Assembly: GCA_963576735.1 (NCBI GenBank)
Contig: OY755170.1
Location: 11,330,567-11,394,566 of the forward strand
Length of the DNA stretch: 64,000 nt
Reading direction: 5' to 3'
From: Bedellia somnulentella
Lineage: Eukaryota; Arthropoda; Insecta; Lepidoptera; Bedelliidae
Part shown: in pieces, positions 56,058 through 64,000 of the stretch
Numbering within the stretch: position 1 is the stretch's first letter
How the letters are laid out: each line of letters begins with the position of its first letter
Notes under the pieces: model-generated
The model's database searches: none
Told to the model about the DNA's origin: nothing
Seen by the model: only the letters and a program-made list of their open reading frames with translations
Translations under genes and position numbers: made by a program

Positions 56058-56951
56058 TCACAATGTACGTTGGCAATCCTCAATTGTGATACAATTGACC
56101 GCGGCCAGCACCGGGCTTCCTTCTTCTTTACGAAGAAGAACTCTTCCATCGGAGGTCCAACAGAATTTATAAACGCCTTGTTTGACCATCTGACGACCTT
56201 TGTAAAACAGGATGCGATTGGACGGGGTAAGGTGCTCCGACATAAATATTGGAAGATGGTTTCCAGCGATTCCAATTAAATTAGTGTTAAATTTATTGCT
56301 GTTATTTTTAGTGTTGTAGGTACGGAGGCTTCTTAGAATCTTATTTTTGTAAATTGTACTTCCCACGGTGAGCAGTATAGGCTTTTCTGTTGCAGATTTA
56401 GTGGGTAGGCGTCTTACATCTTGGACTATAAGGGGGTGGGTATCAATTTCCAGTTTCTCAAGTAATGCATTAATTATTTTAAGAAGATCGTCCGAGGTTT
56501 CTTGTTTATTGTACGGGATATTCCTAATTTCAATTGTGTTAATTAATGCTTTTCGATTCATTTCGTCTACTGCTTTGTCCATTTCCTTAACGGTCCTCTC
56601 CATAGCCATAGATTTTTGGTCGAGTGAGGTTAACTTTGTAGACATATCGTCGAACTGGTTTGATAAAAACTCAACGGATTTTTCTATCTCGGTGTTTGTC
56701 TTTTGAACTTCATCCACTTTAGATACAATGTCACAGAGGGCGGAATTCGTTTCCTTAAATTTCTGATCCAGGTCCGCCTTCCAGGAGTCCAATAATGCTT
56801 TAATATCGACCATAAAGTTATTTAAGGTAGTATCGATCTCCCCTGAGCCAGTACGGCCACGTTTTTGCGGGTTTCTAAGTGAACTAGAAGCTTCTTCGCC
56901 AGTGCATAAATTTGGGGAAGAACCAAAACCTTTAGGGGGGGTGCGTTCCAT
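56058..56951 (-). CDS. LINE G ORF1, intact
   Basis: 297 residues from ATG 56951. A Pro/Ser/Gly-rich start (MERTPPKGFGSSPNLCTGEE), a basic RKRGRTGS-like patch, a long coiled coil of about residues 40-135 (heptads in SALCDIVSKVDEVQKTNTEI), then an FP-like nucleic acid domain: NTIEIRNIPYNKQETSDDLL, LIVQDVRRLPTKSATEKPIL, NHLPIFMSEHLTPSNRILFY, YKFCWTSDGRVLLRKEE. It binds the element RNA and forms the particle. No stops. The next ORF starts about 320 bp downstream. Confidence 0.85.
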   Translation of the reverse strand: MERTPPKGFGSSPNLCTGEEASSSLRNPQKRGRTGSGEIDTTLNNFMVDIKALLDSWKADLDQKFKETNSALCDIVSKVDEVQKTNTEIEKSVEFLSNQFDDMSTKLTSLDQKSMAMERTVKEMDKAVDEMNRKALINTIEIRNIPYNKQETSDDLLKIINALLEKLEIDTHPLIVQDVRRLPTKSATEKPILLTVGSTIYKNKILRSLRTYNTKNNSNKFNTNLIGIAGNHLPIFMSEHLTPSNRILFYKGRQMVKQGVYKFCWTSDGRVLLRKEEGSPVLAAVNCITIEDCQRTL

Positions 56952-57034
56952 GTTAGTAAAACAGCAGCGATGGCAAAGCAGTACTAAAATGAGGAAAGCA
57001 GAGCAAAAAAAAAAAAAAAAAAAGGAGTTTTCCG

Positions 57035-57112
57035 GCGATGGGATTTGAACCTGGGTGTGCGCGATCGGAGTGTCGTGAGTAGTGCCGCTTCACCAATCCG
57101 CTTGTTACGTCA
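57035..57112 (-). repeat. tRNA-like segment with box B in the 5' region of LINE G
   Basis: The minus strand holds GCGGATTGGTGAAGCGGC (A-box-like) and 40 bp later CCCAGGTTCAAATCCC (B-box-like), then GGAAAACTCC and a run of about 19 T (57007-57026 on the plus strand as A). The T-arm does not pair fully (only two of five pairs), so it is not a working tRNA. It may be a SINE head or an internal Pol III-type promoter of the LINE. Confidence 0.45.
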
Positions 57113-57399
57113 TTACTGAATTAGGTAACCAGTATTCACGCACAAAATGAAAGGAATGAGATTTTTGGCGCAATTTCTATACACATACCAGGCGATCCCG
57201 GGGTGAGGAAGCTCTGTCCGCTTCTCGGCGAGGTGAGGGGCGCCGCTATCGCTGCTAACGAAGGTGAGGGGCGCTGTTTCTTTGGATGCCAAAACGGATC
57301 TTTTTTCCTTCCGAATAGATATTGAATTTGCTTGAAGTTTTTCAAAGAATTTAGATTAACGAGTGGCACACGTCTTGTTGCAAAGAGAGCCAAGAGCCG
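57113..57399 (-). promoter_or_regulatory. 5' UTR of LINE G
   Basis: GC-richer stretch between the RT fragment of LINE H and the tRNA-like segment, with repeated GGTGAGGGGCGC phrases (57230 and 57262). Internal promoters lie in this position in non-LTR elements. The boundary with LINE H at about 57400 is inferred from where H coding resumes. Confidence 0.4.
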
Positions 57400-57760
57400 A
57401 ATCAAAACTTAAAAACTTAATTCTGCTTTAAAACAAATGTCTGAATATTATAAGTATTTAAAATTAGAAATTAATTGTGAGAAAAGTAATGTGTTAGTTG
57501 TTGGTAGTAGTACATGAATAAATATAAATTTCAATTACAAACCTATTCCAATAGTTAAAATTAAGAAATTTTTAGGCATTATTATTGATGACAAATAAAA
57601 ATTTGATAAACGTATTGATTATATATATTATCAGTATATTTTTTGGGGGTAGATGTAAGAAATGAAACAGAGCTCTCTTGATAAAAAAATAATATTTAAT
57701 TTATTTGTACATAAAAGTGATTAAATTAATGTTCTAAAGTCACTTAGTGAACTAACACTG
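57400..57760 (+). pseudogene. LINE H reverse transcriptase, second part
   Basis: SKLKNLNSALKQMSEYYKYL, KLEINCEKSNVLVVGSST, then IPIVKIKKFLGIIIDDK: the thumb segment that follows the YADD motif in Jockey RTs (CEKS..V and KFLGI..D). It continues the plus-strand reading that stops at 52440 on the other side of LINE G. Stops near 57515 and 57590. Confidence 0.75.
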
Positions 57761-57833
57761 GCCAGCAATTATTATTTATTAAGAGACATCAGGTTTAAAA
57801 AACTAACCTTAAAAAACTACACTGTCCTACACA

Positions 57834-57938
57834 ATGGAGGCCAAGTTAATCCAAGACTCGCTGGATGGTATGATGGGTGCGTTTAATAAGCGGATGGCAG
57901 CCTTTGAAGATGATCTGCATCATTCATCATTTTTTTAG
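57834..57938 (+). CDS. 34-residue ORF resembling a retrotransposon ORF1 start
   Basis: ATG 57834 to TAG 57938: MEAKLIQDSLDGMMGAFNKR then MAAFEDDLHHSSFF. Amphipathic and acidic, like the first helix of coiled-coil ORF1/gag proteins, but too short to assign. The frame ends abruptly. Confidence 0.25.
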   Translation: MEAKLIQDSLDGMMGAFNKRMAAFEDDLHHSSFF

Positions 57939-57939
57939 T

Positions 57940-59090
57940 TTTCTTCTTTTTCACATCTTCGTTTGGTGGCATTTTTACTGAAAACAAAATAGCTCTTTAA
58001 ATGAAGGTGAATTAATATTTATTTAATATTAATCCACCAATAATAAATCATATCAGAAACCACTACCTCAATCCGGGAACGCATCATCATGTTCGGGAAC
58101 GTTCCCTTTATGACTGATCCCGAAATGACGGTTTTGTAATTTCGCGCCTACATTTCCGATGGTCGCCATCTTAGGCATATCGTTTAAACGTTATTGTGAA
58201 GTAAACTATGATAGTTTTACAGAATACTCATTACCTAACTGTAATTTTAATATAGTTTACTATTCCACCCGTTCCCGTGATGACGTACAATTAAGGTACG
58301 GTAAAAAATACATGAACATAACGGTACTTACCACTTAAATTATTATTTATTCACTCCCAAAACAAAAATAAAGTTTTTACTATCTAATGCTTCGTTCACG
58401 GATACTGACGTTTGATTTTTCTGACAAACTTTTAACAAATGCTGTATTTGAAATGATTTTATTTCGTATACTTTGGCTTAGAATAATAATTCTTTACGAA
58501 ACAAACAAACTTCTATGAAGATTTGGAATATAAAAAGTATCATTTTACTATTTGTTAACGTAAGGTGAAGTTTGAAAGGCCGTAGCAGCCTTGGGAACAA
58601 AAAGTGCCCCCAGAGCTATGGACTCCTAAATTGGATCAGTGGTTACCTAAGTAGAGTTTGTCAAGTATGCCAAGTATTAGTCCAAAATCATTTAGGGTTC
58701 CGTATAAAATGAAACAAGTAAATGTAAATAGATTTTTATTTTTTCTCCGAAAGTTCTTTGTTATAATGCTTGATTTTTTGGGGAGGTACTAAAGCGATTA
58801 TTGTGCAAAATCTGGCAATTAAATCATAAAACTTCTTCTTTGATATTTCCAAGAAAACTTAAAATAAAATCTTTGAAACTTTTTTTTTGACACTTCTAAA
58901 ATAACGACCACTCTAAATTACAACTTGATATTTGCCTTTAATCGCTATAATTAACCTTGAAAAAAATCAGGTATTTAACAAACCAGTAACACTGTCAAAA
59001 TTCAAAATTTACATAACAACATCGTCGAAATAAGGCATATTAATTGGTAATATACGATTTGAAGAGTATCGTTCAAAAATAGCAGTGGTA
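57940..59090. other. spacer and probable 3' UTR of the SWIM gene
   Basis: AT-rich except for a CGGGAACGxxCCC phrase repeated near 58076, 58095 and inverted near 58268. No coding frame. The part next to 59090 is the likely 3' UTR of the minus-strand SWIM gene. Confidence 0.4.
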
Positions 59091-59473
59091 TTAATCTTCA
59101 TCGCTGTTATCGTTGATTACGACAACGGTCGCTTGATATGAAAACACCTTACTTAATATTTCAGCGGGTCTTATAAGTTTTGCCAAAAATCTGGCATGCG
59201 ATAAGTAGTAAATGACAGCGGCGACGTGTGAACAGCATCCTACCGTCCGCAATCCGTTAGCACACTCGCAATTGTACCTTTCGATCCCAGCAATGCCAAC
59301 AATATGCGGATTGTAATGAATAAAACATTTATAAATCTTTTTAGAAATATGCCGCGACTGAATTTGAATTTTCAAAATGTTTGTTTTATCTTTCACGTAT
59401 TGTATGTTCAAAGTGCCGTCGTCGTTTATCACTTCTGCTAAGTACGATACGGCTTGGTGGAATTGATAAGTGC
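59091..59473 (-). CDS. SWIM-domain last exon of a DDE/SWIM transposase gene
   Basis: Acceptor TTTCTTTCAG ends at 59474 and the exon reads TYQFHQAVSYLAEVINDDGT, LKIQIQSRHISKKIYKCFIH, YNPHIVGIAGIERYNCECAN, GLRTVGCCSHVAAVIYYLSH, ending VVINDNSDED and TAA/stop at 59091. The C-x-C-x(n)-C-x-H cluster is the SWIM zinc finger found at the C-terminus of many insect DDE_Tnp_4-type transposon proteins. The matching upstream exon is at 63811-64000 and the phase fits (G|GC). The intron between them holds LINE I. Confidence 0.8.
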
Positions 59474-59746
59474 CTGAAAGAAAAAGAAACTATTAACGAT
59501 CAGAAAATCAACTAACTGTATGAAAAACATATTGTCCCGTACCGGCAGTTTTTTTTTTTTTTTTTATTTATTTATTTACAAAAACATAAACATTACAGAT
59601 ATAAACCTAATTCGTTCATGTTTCACTTTAACATACACAATTTATTAACAAAATAACAGTATCTTTCAATCTATTCTACGGACAACAAAAAATAAAAACT
59701 AAACATAATGTTTAAATATCATAAAGTAAAATCACAGAGCTTAAAT

Positions 59747-62498
59747 CTATCCATAACATAACACTTTTAGACACGCTAGTCTGAAATCCATTAAAGAACA
59801 CGAAAAAATATCTACTTGTTCGTCGACTAGGTTCAGGGACATGATAGCTCGAGACAGCGCACTGTCACGCAGCAAGTTAGTGCGTGCCGCCGGCGTCGCC
59901 AGCAGCCGGCCGCGGCGCCGTCGCAAAGACTCGTTTGGAACAATCAGATTAATGATACTGAGTATTGTGGGATTGTGAATAAGACCCCTTAAAATATTAA
60001 AACAAAATGACACTAATGCGAAGTCTCTTCTCACACCCAATGAGTTATACCCCACCATACCCAGTACGAATAAAGTGGGGTACATCAAGGGGTAATAAGG
60101 ATAAACTCCGTACATTTTCCAATACAAAAATCTAACAAATTTATTTTGTATTTTCTCCAACATAAGGCAATACTTAACCTCATGTGGAGACCAGACAACT
60201 GCGTTGAATTCTAATATGCTTCTAACTAACGCATTATAAAGTGCCTTTATGGCTTCAACGTTTTGAAAACCCTTTACAGTTCGAAGCACAAAGCCCAGCA
60301 TACGAAAGGCTTTCTTACACGTGTTCACAATGTGATTACGAAAATGTAGATCGGCTGTGATATTAACCCCAAGGTCCCGCACTTCCTGAACTCGCGGCAG
60401 CACTGCGCCATCGATTAAGTATTGATGATGGTAGGGATTCCTCTTTCTGCTTAATGTTATGGTGCTACATTTAGCTAAATTCAAATTAAGTTTATTAGCC
60501 TTACTCCATTCAACTACATTATCAATATCTTTTTGTAAAAGCTCACAGCTGTCGGATGACTCAATGGGAAGAAAAAGTTTTAAGTCATCGGCAAACATAA
60601 GACAAGTGGCATTTTTCAAAACATTAGGTAAATCATTTATCATAACTAAGAAACCTAAAGGACCCAGATTACTTCCTTGATTTACCCCGGAATTCGTTGG
60701 ATATTCTTTAGAAGAACAACCGTTTAAGCTCACATATTGTCGTCTGTCACTAGAGTAGCTGGCCATAAATTGCAGCGATTGGGGAGTGAAACCCATTTGG
60801 GCCAACTTTGCTAAATAAATATCTCCATTAACTAAATCGAAGGCCTTTTTAAAATCAAAATATGCCACGTCCACATTATCACCTGCGTCTACGTGAGGTG
60901 TTACGTGAGACATAAAATTAATTAAGTTACTAGTAGTACTATGGCCAGGCCTGAATCCATGTTGATTGTCGGATATGTGAGGACTAATCTCCCTATAAAT
61001 ACGTCTTTGTAGGGCTGAATCAAAAACTTTGGCAAAAGCTGTTAAAACAGCAATAGGGCGATAGTCACTCACATCCACGGTTGTCGGGCCTTTCGGTACA
61101 GGTACAACTCTCGTTGTCTTCCATTGTTCTGGATATATGGCCTCCCTAAGGCATAAATTAAATATAAAATGAAGTGGCTCCTCCAACACAGAACGGCAAT
61201 CTTTAACTACGAATGCCGGTACCCCATCGGCGCCCGCTGACGTTTTGGCTGGCAGCCGCGCCAGCGCCGCGCGCACCTCGTCGCGGGACAGCGCGGTGAG
61301 ATGCACGCGCGCCGCCGCGCCCGCCGCCGCCGTATCCGCCGCCATCGCGTCCGCGACGCTAAGACGTGCCGGATTTTTCGCGTACACCGAACTAAAATAT
61401 TCTGCAAATTCTTTTGCAGCTTCCCTATTCGATAATGCAATCCCATTCCTACAAATACTACTCTTACTCAAACTTTTCTTTTTTGAATTTACAAAACTCC
61501 AAAATAACTTTGGTTCTTTGGAAAGTAAAAATTGCACTTTATTTTCATAAGTTTTCCTAGCTATGCCTAAATCTAATTTAATTTTCGCTCTCAGAGTAGA
61601 AAATATATCATAATCACAACGCGAACCGGTAATTTTATACCTTTTATGCAATAAGGCTTTTTCCGCAATGTCGCGTTTTAACTCAGGTGAATACCATTCA
61701 GGATAAGAATACCTGGGGCAGCCTGTATAACGCTTTTTCTGTGGTACACAGTCATCTAGTATTTTATTAAACTGTTCATAAAAATAACTCAATGCATCAT
61801 TTGAATTGTCAATAACGTAAAGGTCTGTCCAGTCAGTCAATAAAAGCTTACTATACAATAAAGAAAAATCTGCTTTTCTAAAGTTCCATTTTCGTTCCGA
61901 ATCGTCCCAAGTAGAAGAAGCGAGCGGCGGAGTTGAAAGCGACTCATCGCTGCCAACACCACCGGTCTCTTTGTGATCGCGGAATGGACACAACGTCACT
62001 TCCAACGGCGGATGGTGTGCGTCTACACTCACCAATGGCTCGCTAGACAGCTCCACACCCACACATATACCCACCCCTGAACACAAAACTAAGTCTAGAC
62101 AACGGTCATAGCATAGTTTCAAAAGCATAGTCGTCGATGTTAACGCTACCCGGCAGCTCCACTCGACGCAGCTCGTAATCGGGCGTGGCCACTAACATCG
62201 CCCCGCCTAGCTTGCGCCCATCGCTCCTGTCACATCTCAGCACACTGTAATTAGCTGGAACTAATTCAGAATCAAAGATTGAATTGTTGCAGCCCGTTTC
62301 AGTCAAAGCAAATATTTGAGAGGACGCCGATATTATGTTGTTGTTGAACTCGTTCAATTTCGTTCTTAATCCTCTCACATTTTGATAGTACAGTTGATTA
62401 TACTTTTGCGATTTATTCCTTTGCACGAAGTTTTCGAAACCAGATCCATTCCGAAAGTTTAATATTTTCTGGCCATTTATCCGGTTTACAAACATCAT
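59747..62498 (-). pseudogene. LINE I ORF2, endonuclease middle deleted
   Basis: The endonuclease starts normally (YNQLYYQNVRGLRTKLNEFN, FALTETGCNNSIFDSELV, DRSDGRKLGGAMLVA), then at about 62110 jumps from DDYAFETML to CYDRCLDLVLCSG and HHPPLEVTL in another frame. About 130 residues including the GDFN motif are lost. The RT is open over about 790 codons: YSYPEWYSPELKRDIAEKAL, SAGADGVPAFVVKDC, VSDYRPIAVLTAFAKVFDSA, NQHGFRPGHSTTSNLI, VAYFDFKKAFDLVNGDIYL, SGVNQGSNLGPLGFLVMIN, CLMFADDLKLFL, and the C-terminal FLYWKMYGVYPYYPLMYP. RT is intact but target nicking is not. The Ala-rich GC patch at 61240-61350 (TAAAGAAARVHLTALSRD) is unusual for the element. Confidence 0.88.
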
Positions 62499-63573
62499 CG
62501 TAACTCGATTGTGGGATTCCTATTAAGTAAGACACATAATCCCTCGGGGTTTTGTGTTTTATTTTTTCTATTTTTATATCTCTCTGTTTGCCAATTATGG
62601 ATTCAATATGCTTTTTCATGATTTCATCAGTAGTTCAATGTTTTAGGCCCCAAACGTGTAAATATTTTTTGTCTTCGACTCCCTCAATGTTAGTGATTGA
62701 ATTAGCCTCTCCTTTTATGACATTAGTCCTAGTCCTTGATGCCTTCTTTTTTGAGCGTACCTCTGTCCAGTCTCCGTTGTCTTGTTTAGCAATATTCTTT
62801 TGCGTATTGGAGTTCTCCGATATGTTTTTCATGGCCACAGCCGAATAGCTCACGTAACCGCTTCCACTGTTTGTCGCGACGGCGGCGGTGGCGCTGTCAA
62901 GCTGCGTTTGCGCATGCGCTCTCAGTGCGGCCCCGACCTTTACGCGCGATGGCAATGGCGCCGACGATGGTACCTTTATCGGTAATGATATCGCAGGATC
63001 TGTTGATGAGGCCAATTTGGAACTGCTTTCCTTATGATTTCTTAACTCTATTTTCAGTCTTTGCACCTCCGCTTTCAATTGATCACACTCAGTGTTTTTT
63101 GCATTCAATTCAGTGCGTAACCTAGTGTTTTCCATTAATGACTGCAGTTTATCATTTATGCTCTTGGTAAGTTTTCCTTCTAATTCATTCATCTTAGTCG
63201 CAATTGTTAAGTTCAAAGCCTCAACGATCTTCGACAACGAACCGCCAAATTGGTGTGCTGATTGCTGTTCCGGTGATGTAGAAAGTCCATCTTCACATGA
63301 CATGTTTACAGTGTTCACAGTCATGTCCAAGTTGAGGAAACTTTCCTCCTCCCTTGGGGGCCTAGCCCCTCTCACTGGAGTGTCATCAGTGACCACAATA
63401 CGCCGGGTTACATTAAGGCAATCACTACAACGATATTTCTTTATCTCCTCTTGATGTTCCCTGAACTGTGCTGAAGTTATGTTCAGACATCCATAATGAT
63501 AACATCCTTTACATGATGTACACTTCACACTTTCAAACACCTCTATGTTTTTGTTGCACACAACACAATCCAT
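62413..63573 (-). pseudogene. LINE I ORF1 with PHD-type zinc finger, one stop
   Basis: From ATG 63573: MDCVVCNKNIEVFESVKCTS, CKGCYHYGCLNITSAQF, KKYRCSDCLN, a PHD-like Cys4-His-Cys3 finger (residues 3-52). Then a Glu/Pro-rich linker, a coiled coil (LTKSINDKLQSLMENTRLRT, QLKAEVQRLKIELR), an Ala/Thr/Ser-rich stretch and a basic KKASRTRTN patch. At 62632-62634 an in-frame TGA interrupts YLHVWGLKH-TTDEIMKKHIESI; the remainder (IKHKTPRDYVSYLIGIPQSS) runs to 62413. PHD-bearing ORF1 is known from CR1-type LINEs. Confidence 0.78.
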
Positions 63574-63810
63574 AGTTAGTAACGGTTTTCGACTTTCACA
63601 AAACGGCACTCCCTAAGGTTGAATTCATTTCCATAGGACAATTGATACGTACTGACACTATTAATACTGTAATCGAACCCTAAGTTGTAATAAAAACCAT
63701 TTAAATTATATATTTTTTAAGAGCACAACTTATTCGATTCGAAATGTAACGGACGAACAGATATGCGTAACGAAGAAAATATGCCGAAATAGTCTTGAAG
63801 GGCTACCTAC

Positions 63811-64000
63811 CCGTAAAAAGAATAATCATTTCACGTTCCGTTAGTTCAGGAAAGTCCAGAATAGCACTTGAGTCTACAGCTTCAAAGGGGAGTATTTTTC
63901 GGAGCCAACCATTTTTTTCGTCTTCGTTTTCTAATGTATTGTCAATATTTCTCATACTTAAGATAAGCAAAGTACTATTGATACAAGTTTTTGTATGATA
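63811..64000 (-). CDS. upstream exon of the DDE/SWIM transposase gene (runs off the window)
   Basis: The minus strand reads NIDNTLENEDEKNGWLRKIL, PFEAVDSSAILDFPELTERE, MIILFTG and then the donor GTAGGT at 63810-63805. ACG-G joined to GC-ACT at 59473 gives ...FTGTYQFHQAV, the expected join in this family. The DDE domain should lie beyond the window's right edge. The apparent plus-strand frame here is antisense. Confidence 0.7.

Larger units (their letters stand above)
52440..57400 (-). mobile_element. CR1-group (Kiri-like) LINE G, nearly intact
   Basis: The 3' end is an AAAGTAAAGTTTATTAAGTA tail at about 52450, ORF2 52794-55740, ORF1 56058-56951 and a roughly 450-bp GC-rich 5' UTR up to about 57400. 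Only one frameshift was seen in ORF2, so it is among the youngest insertions. It sits in the RT of LINE H. Clade call from RT wording. Confidence 0.85.
42672..57760 (+). mobile_element. Jockey-clade LINE H, split by elements C and G
   Basis: Pieces on the plus strand: ORF1 42672-43049 and 50037-50356; endonuclease 50488-51507; RT 51563-52440 and 57400-57700. Element C (43050-50032, TATA duplication) splits ORF1 inside its first zinc knuckle, and LINE G (about 52440-57400) splits the RT. The 5' end is truncated or lies against the RTE fragments at 42640. Confidence 0.85.
59549..63700 (-). mobile_element. CR1/Jockey-group LINE I in an intron
   Basis: Minus-strand LINE with a poly(A) tail (T-run at 59549-59565 on plus), ORF2 59747-62498 and ORF1 62413-63573. 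Its 5' end is near 63.6-63.7 kb. It lies wholly inside the intron between the two SWIM-gene exons. Defects: an endonuclease deletion and one ORF1 stop. Confidence 0.85.

Noticed and set aside
57035..57112. A functional tRNA gene
   Set aside because: Box-B-like sequence is present, but the T-stem pairs at only two positions and no acceptor stem forms.
1..64000. Ordinary single-copy host genes
   Set aside because: Every coding stretch with recognisable motifs is of transposon or viral type, and remaining open frames are short, antisense or low-complexity.

Overview
The window looks like a transposon-dense stretch of an insect nuclear genome, most probably a moth or butterfly. Long AT-rich DNA, spliced GT-AG genes, no operons or ribosome binding sites, and many non-LTR retrotransposons and cut-and-paste elements show that it is eukaryotic. 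The lepidopteran call is inference. It rests on repeated short SINE-like copies sharing GGTGGGTGTACGTAA, an ISL2EU-type element, a Dong-like LINE sitting in TAA repeats and CR1/Jockey-group LINEs. I see no convincing host gene: nearly every coding stretch is of transposon or viral type.

Layout. 0-4 kb: a pogo/Tigger-like element (369-3911) filled with SINE copies and a dead mariner (1891-3187). 4.4-7.1 kb: two piggyBac remnants around a Helitron-like element. 7.2-12.2 kb: a decayed DDE transposon whose transposase is interrupted by a capsid-like viral relic (8153-9272) with a 120-bp hairpin. 12.5-13.5 kb: a LINE ORF1 fragment and a small MITE. 13526-17732: a nearly intact ISL2EU element with a 569-residue spliced THAP-DDE transposase and a SWIM/YqaJ nuclease gene. 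17.75-21.17 kb: an element with ~40-bp inverted repeats, related to the small MITE. 21363-33511: a five-deep nest. 33.5-37.6 kb: short repeats, a foldback MITE and a dead hAT transposase. 37.6-41.8 kb: a decayed LINE with a Harbinger-type MITE. 42.7-57.8 kb: one Jockey-like LINE split by two Sola-like elements (one inside the other, the inner one carrying a second capsid-like relic) and by a nearly intact CR1-group LINE. 59.1-64 kb: two exons of a SWIM-type transposase gene separated by an intron that holds another LINE.

The most informative result is that many element boundaries can be fixed by eye: terminal inverted repeats pair up, target duplications match (TA, AT, TAA, 8 bp, and four different 4-bp duplications), and removing several insertions restores the interrupted reading frame. 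Four elements with 4-bp duplications (AAGA, ATAT, TATA, AGTA) carry related DDE-like transposases with DNCxxQNKN and GHTHxxxDxxH motifs or a related C-terminal domain. I place them near Sola as a hypothesis.

The most unusual observation is that two diverged transposons each carry a capsid-like, non-transposon ORF in sense, in or right after the transposase C-terminal region. Whether this is chance viral endogenisation or recurrent capture cannot be settled by reading alone.
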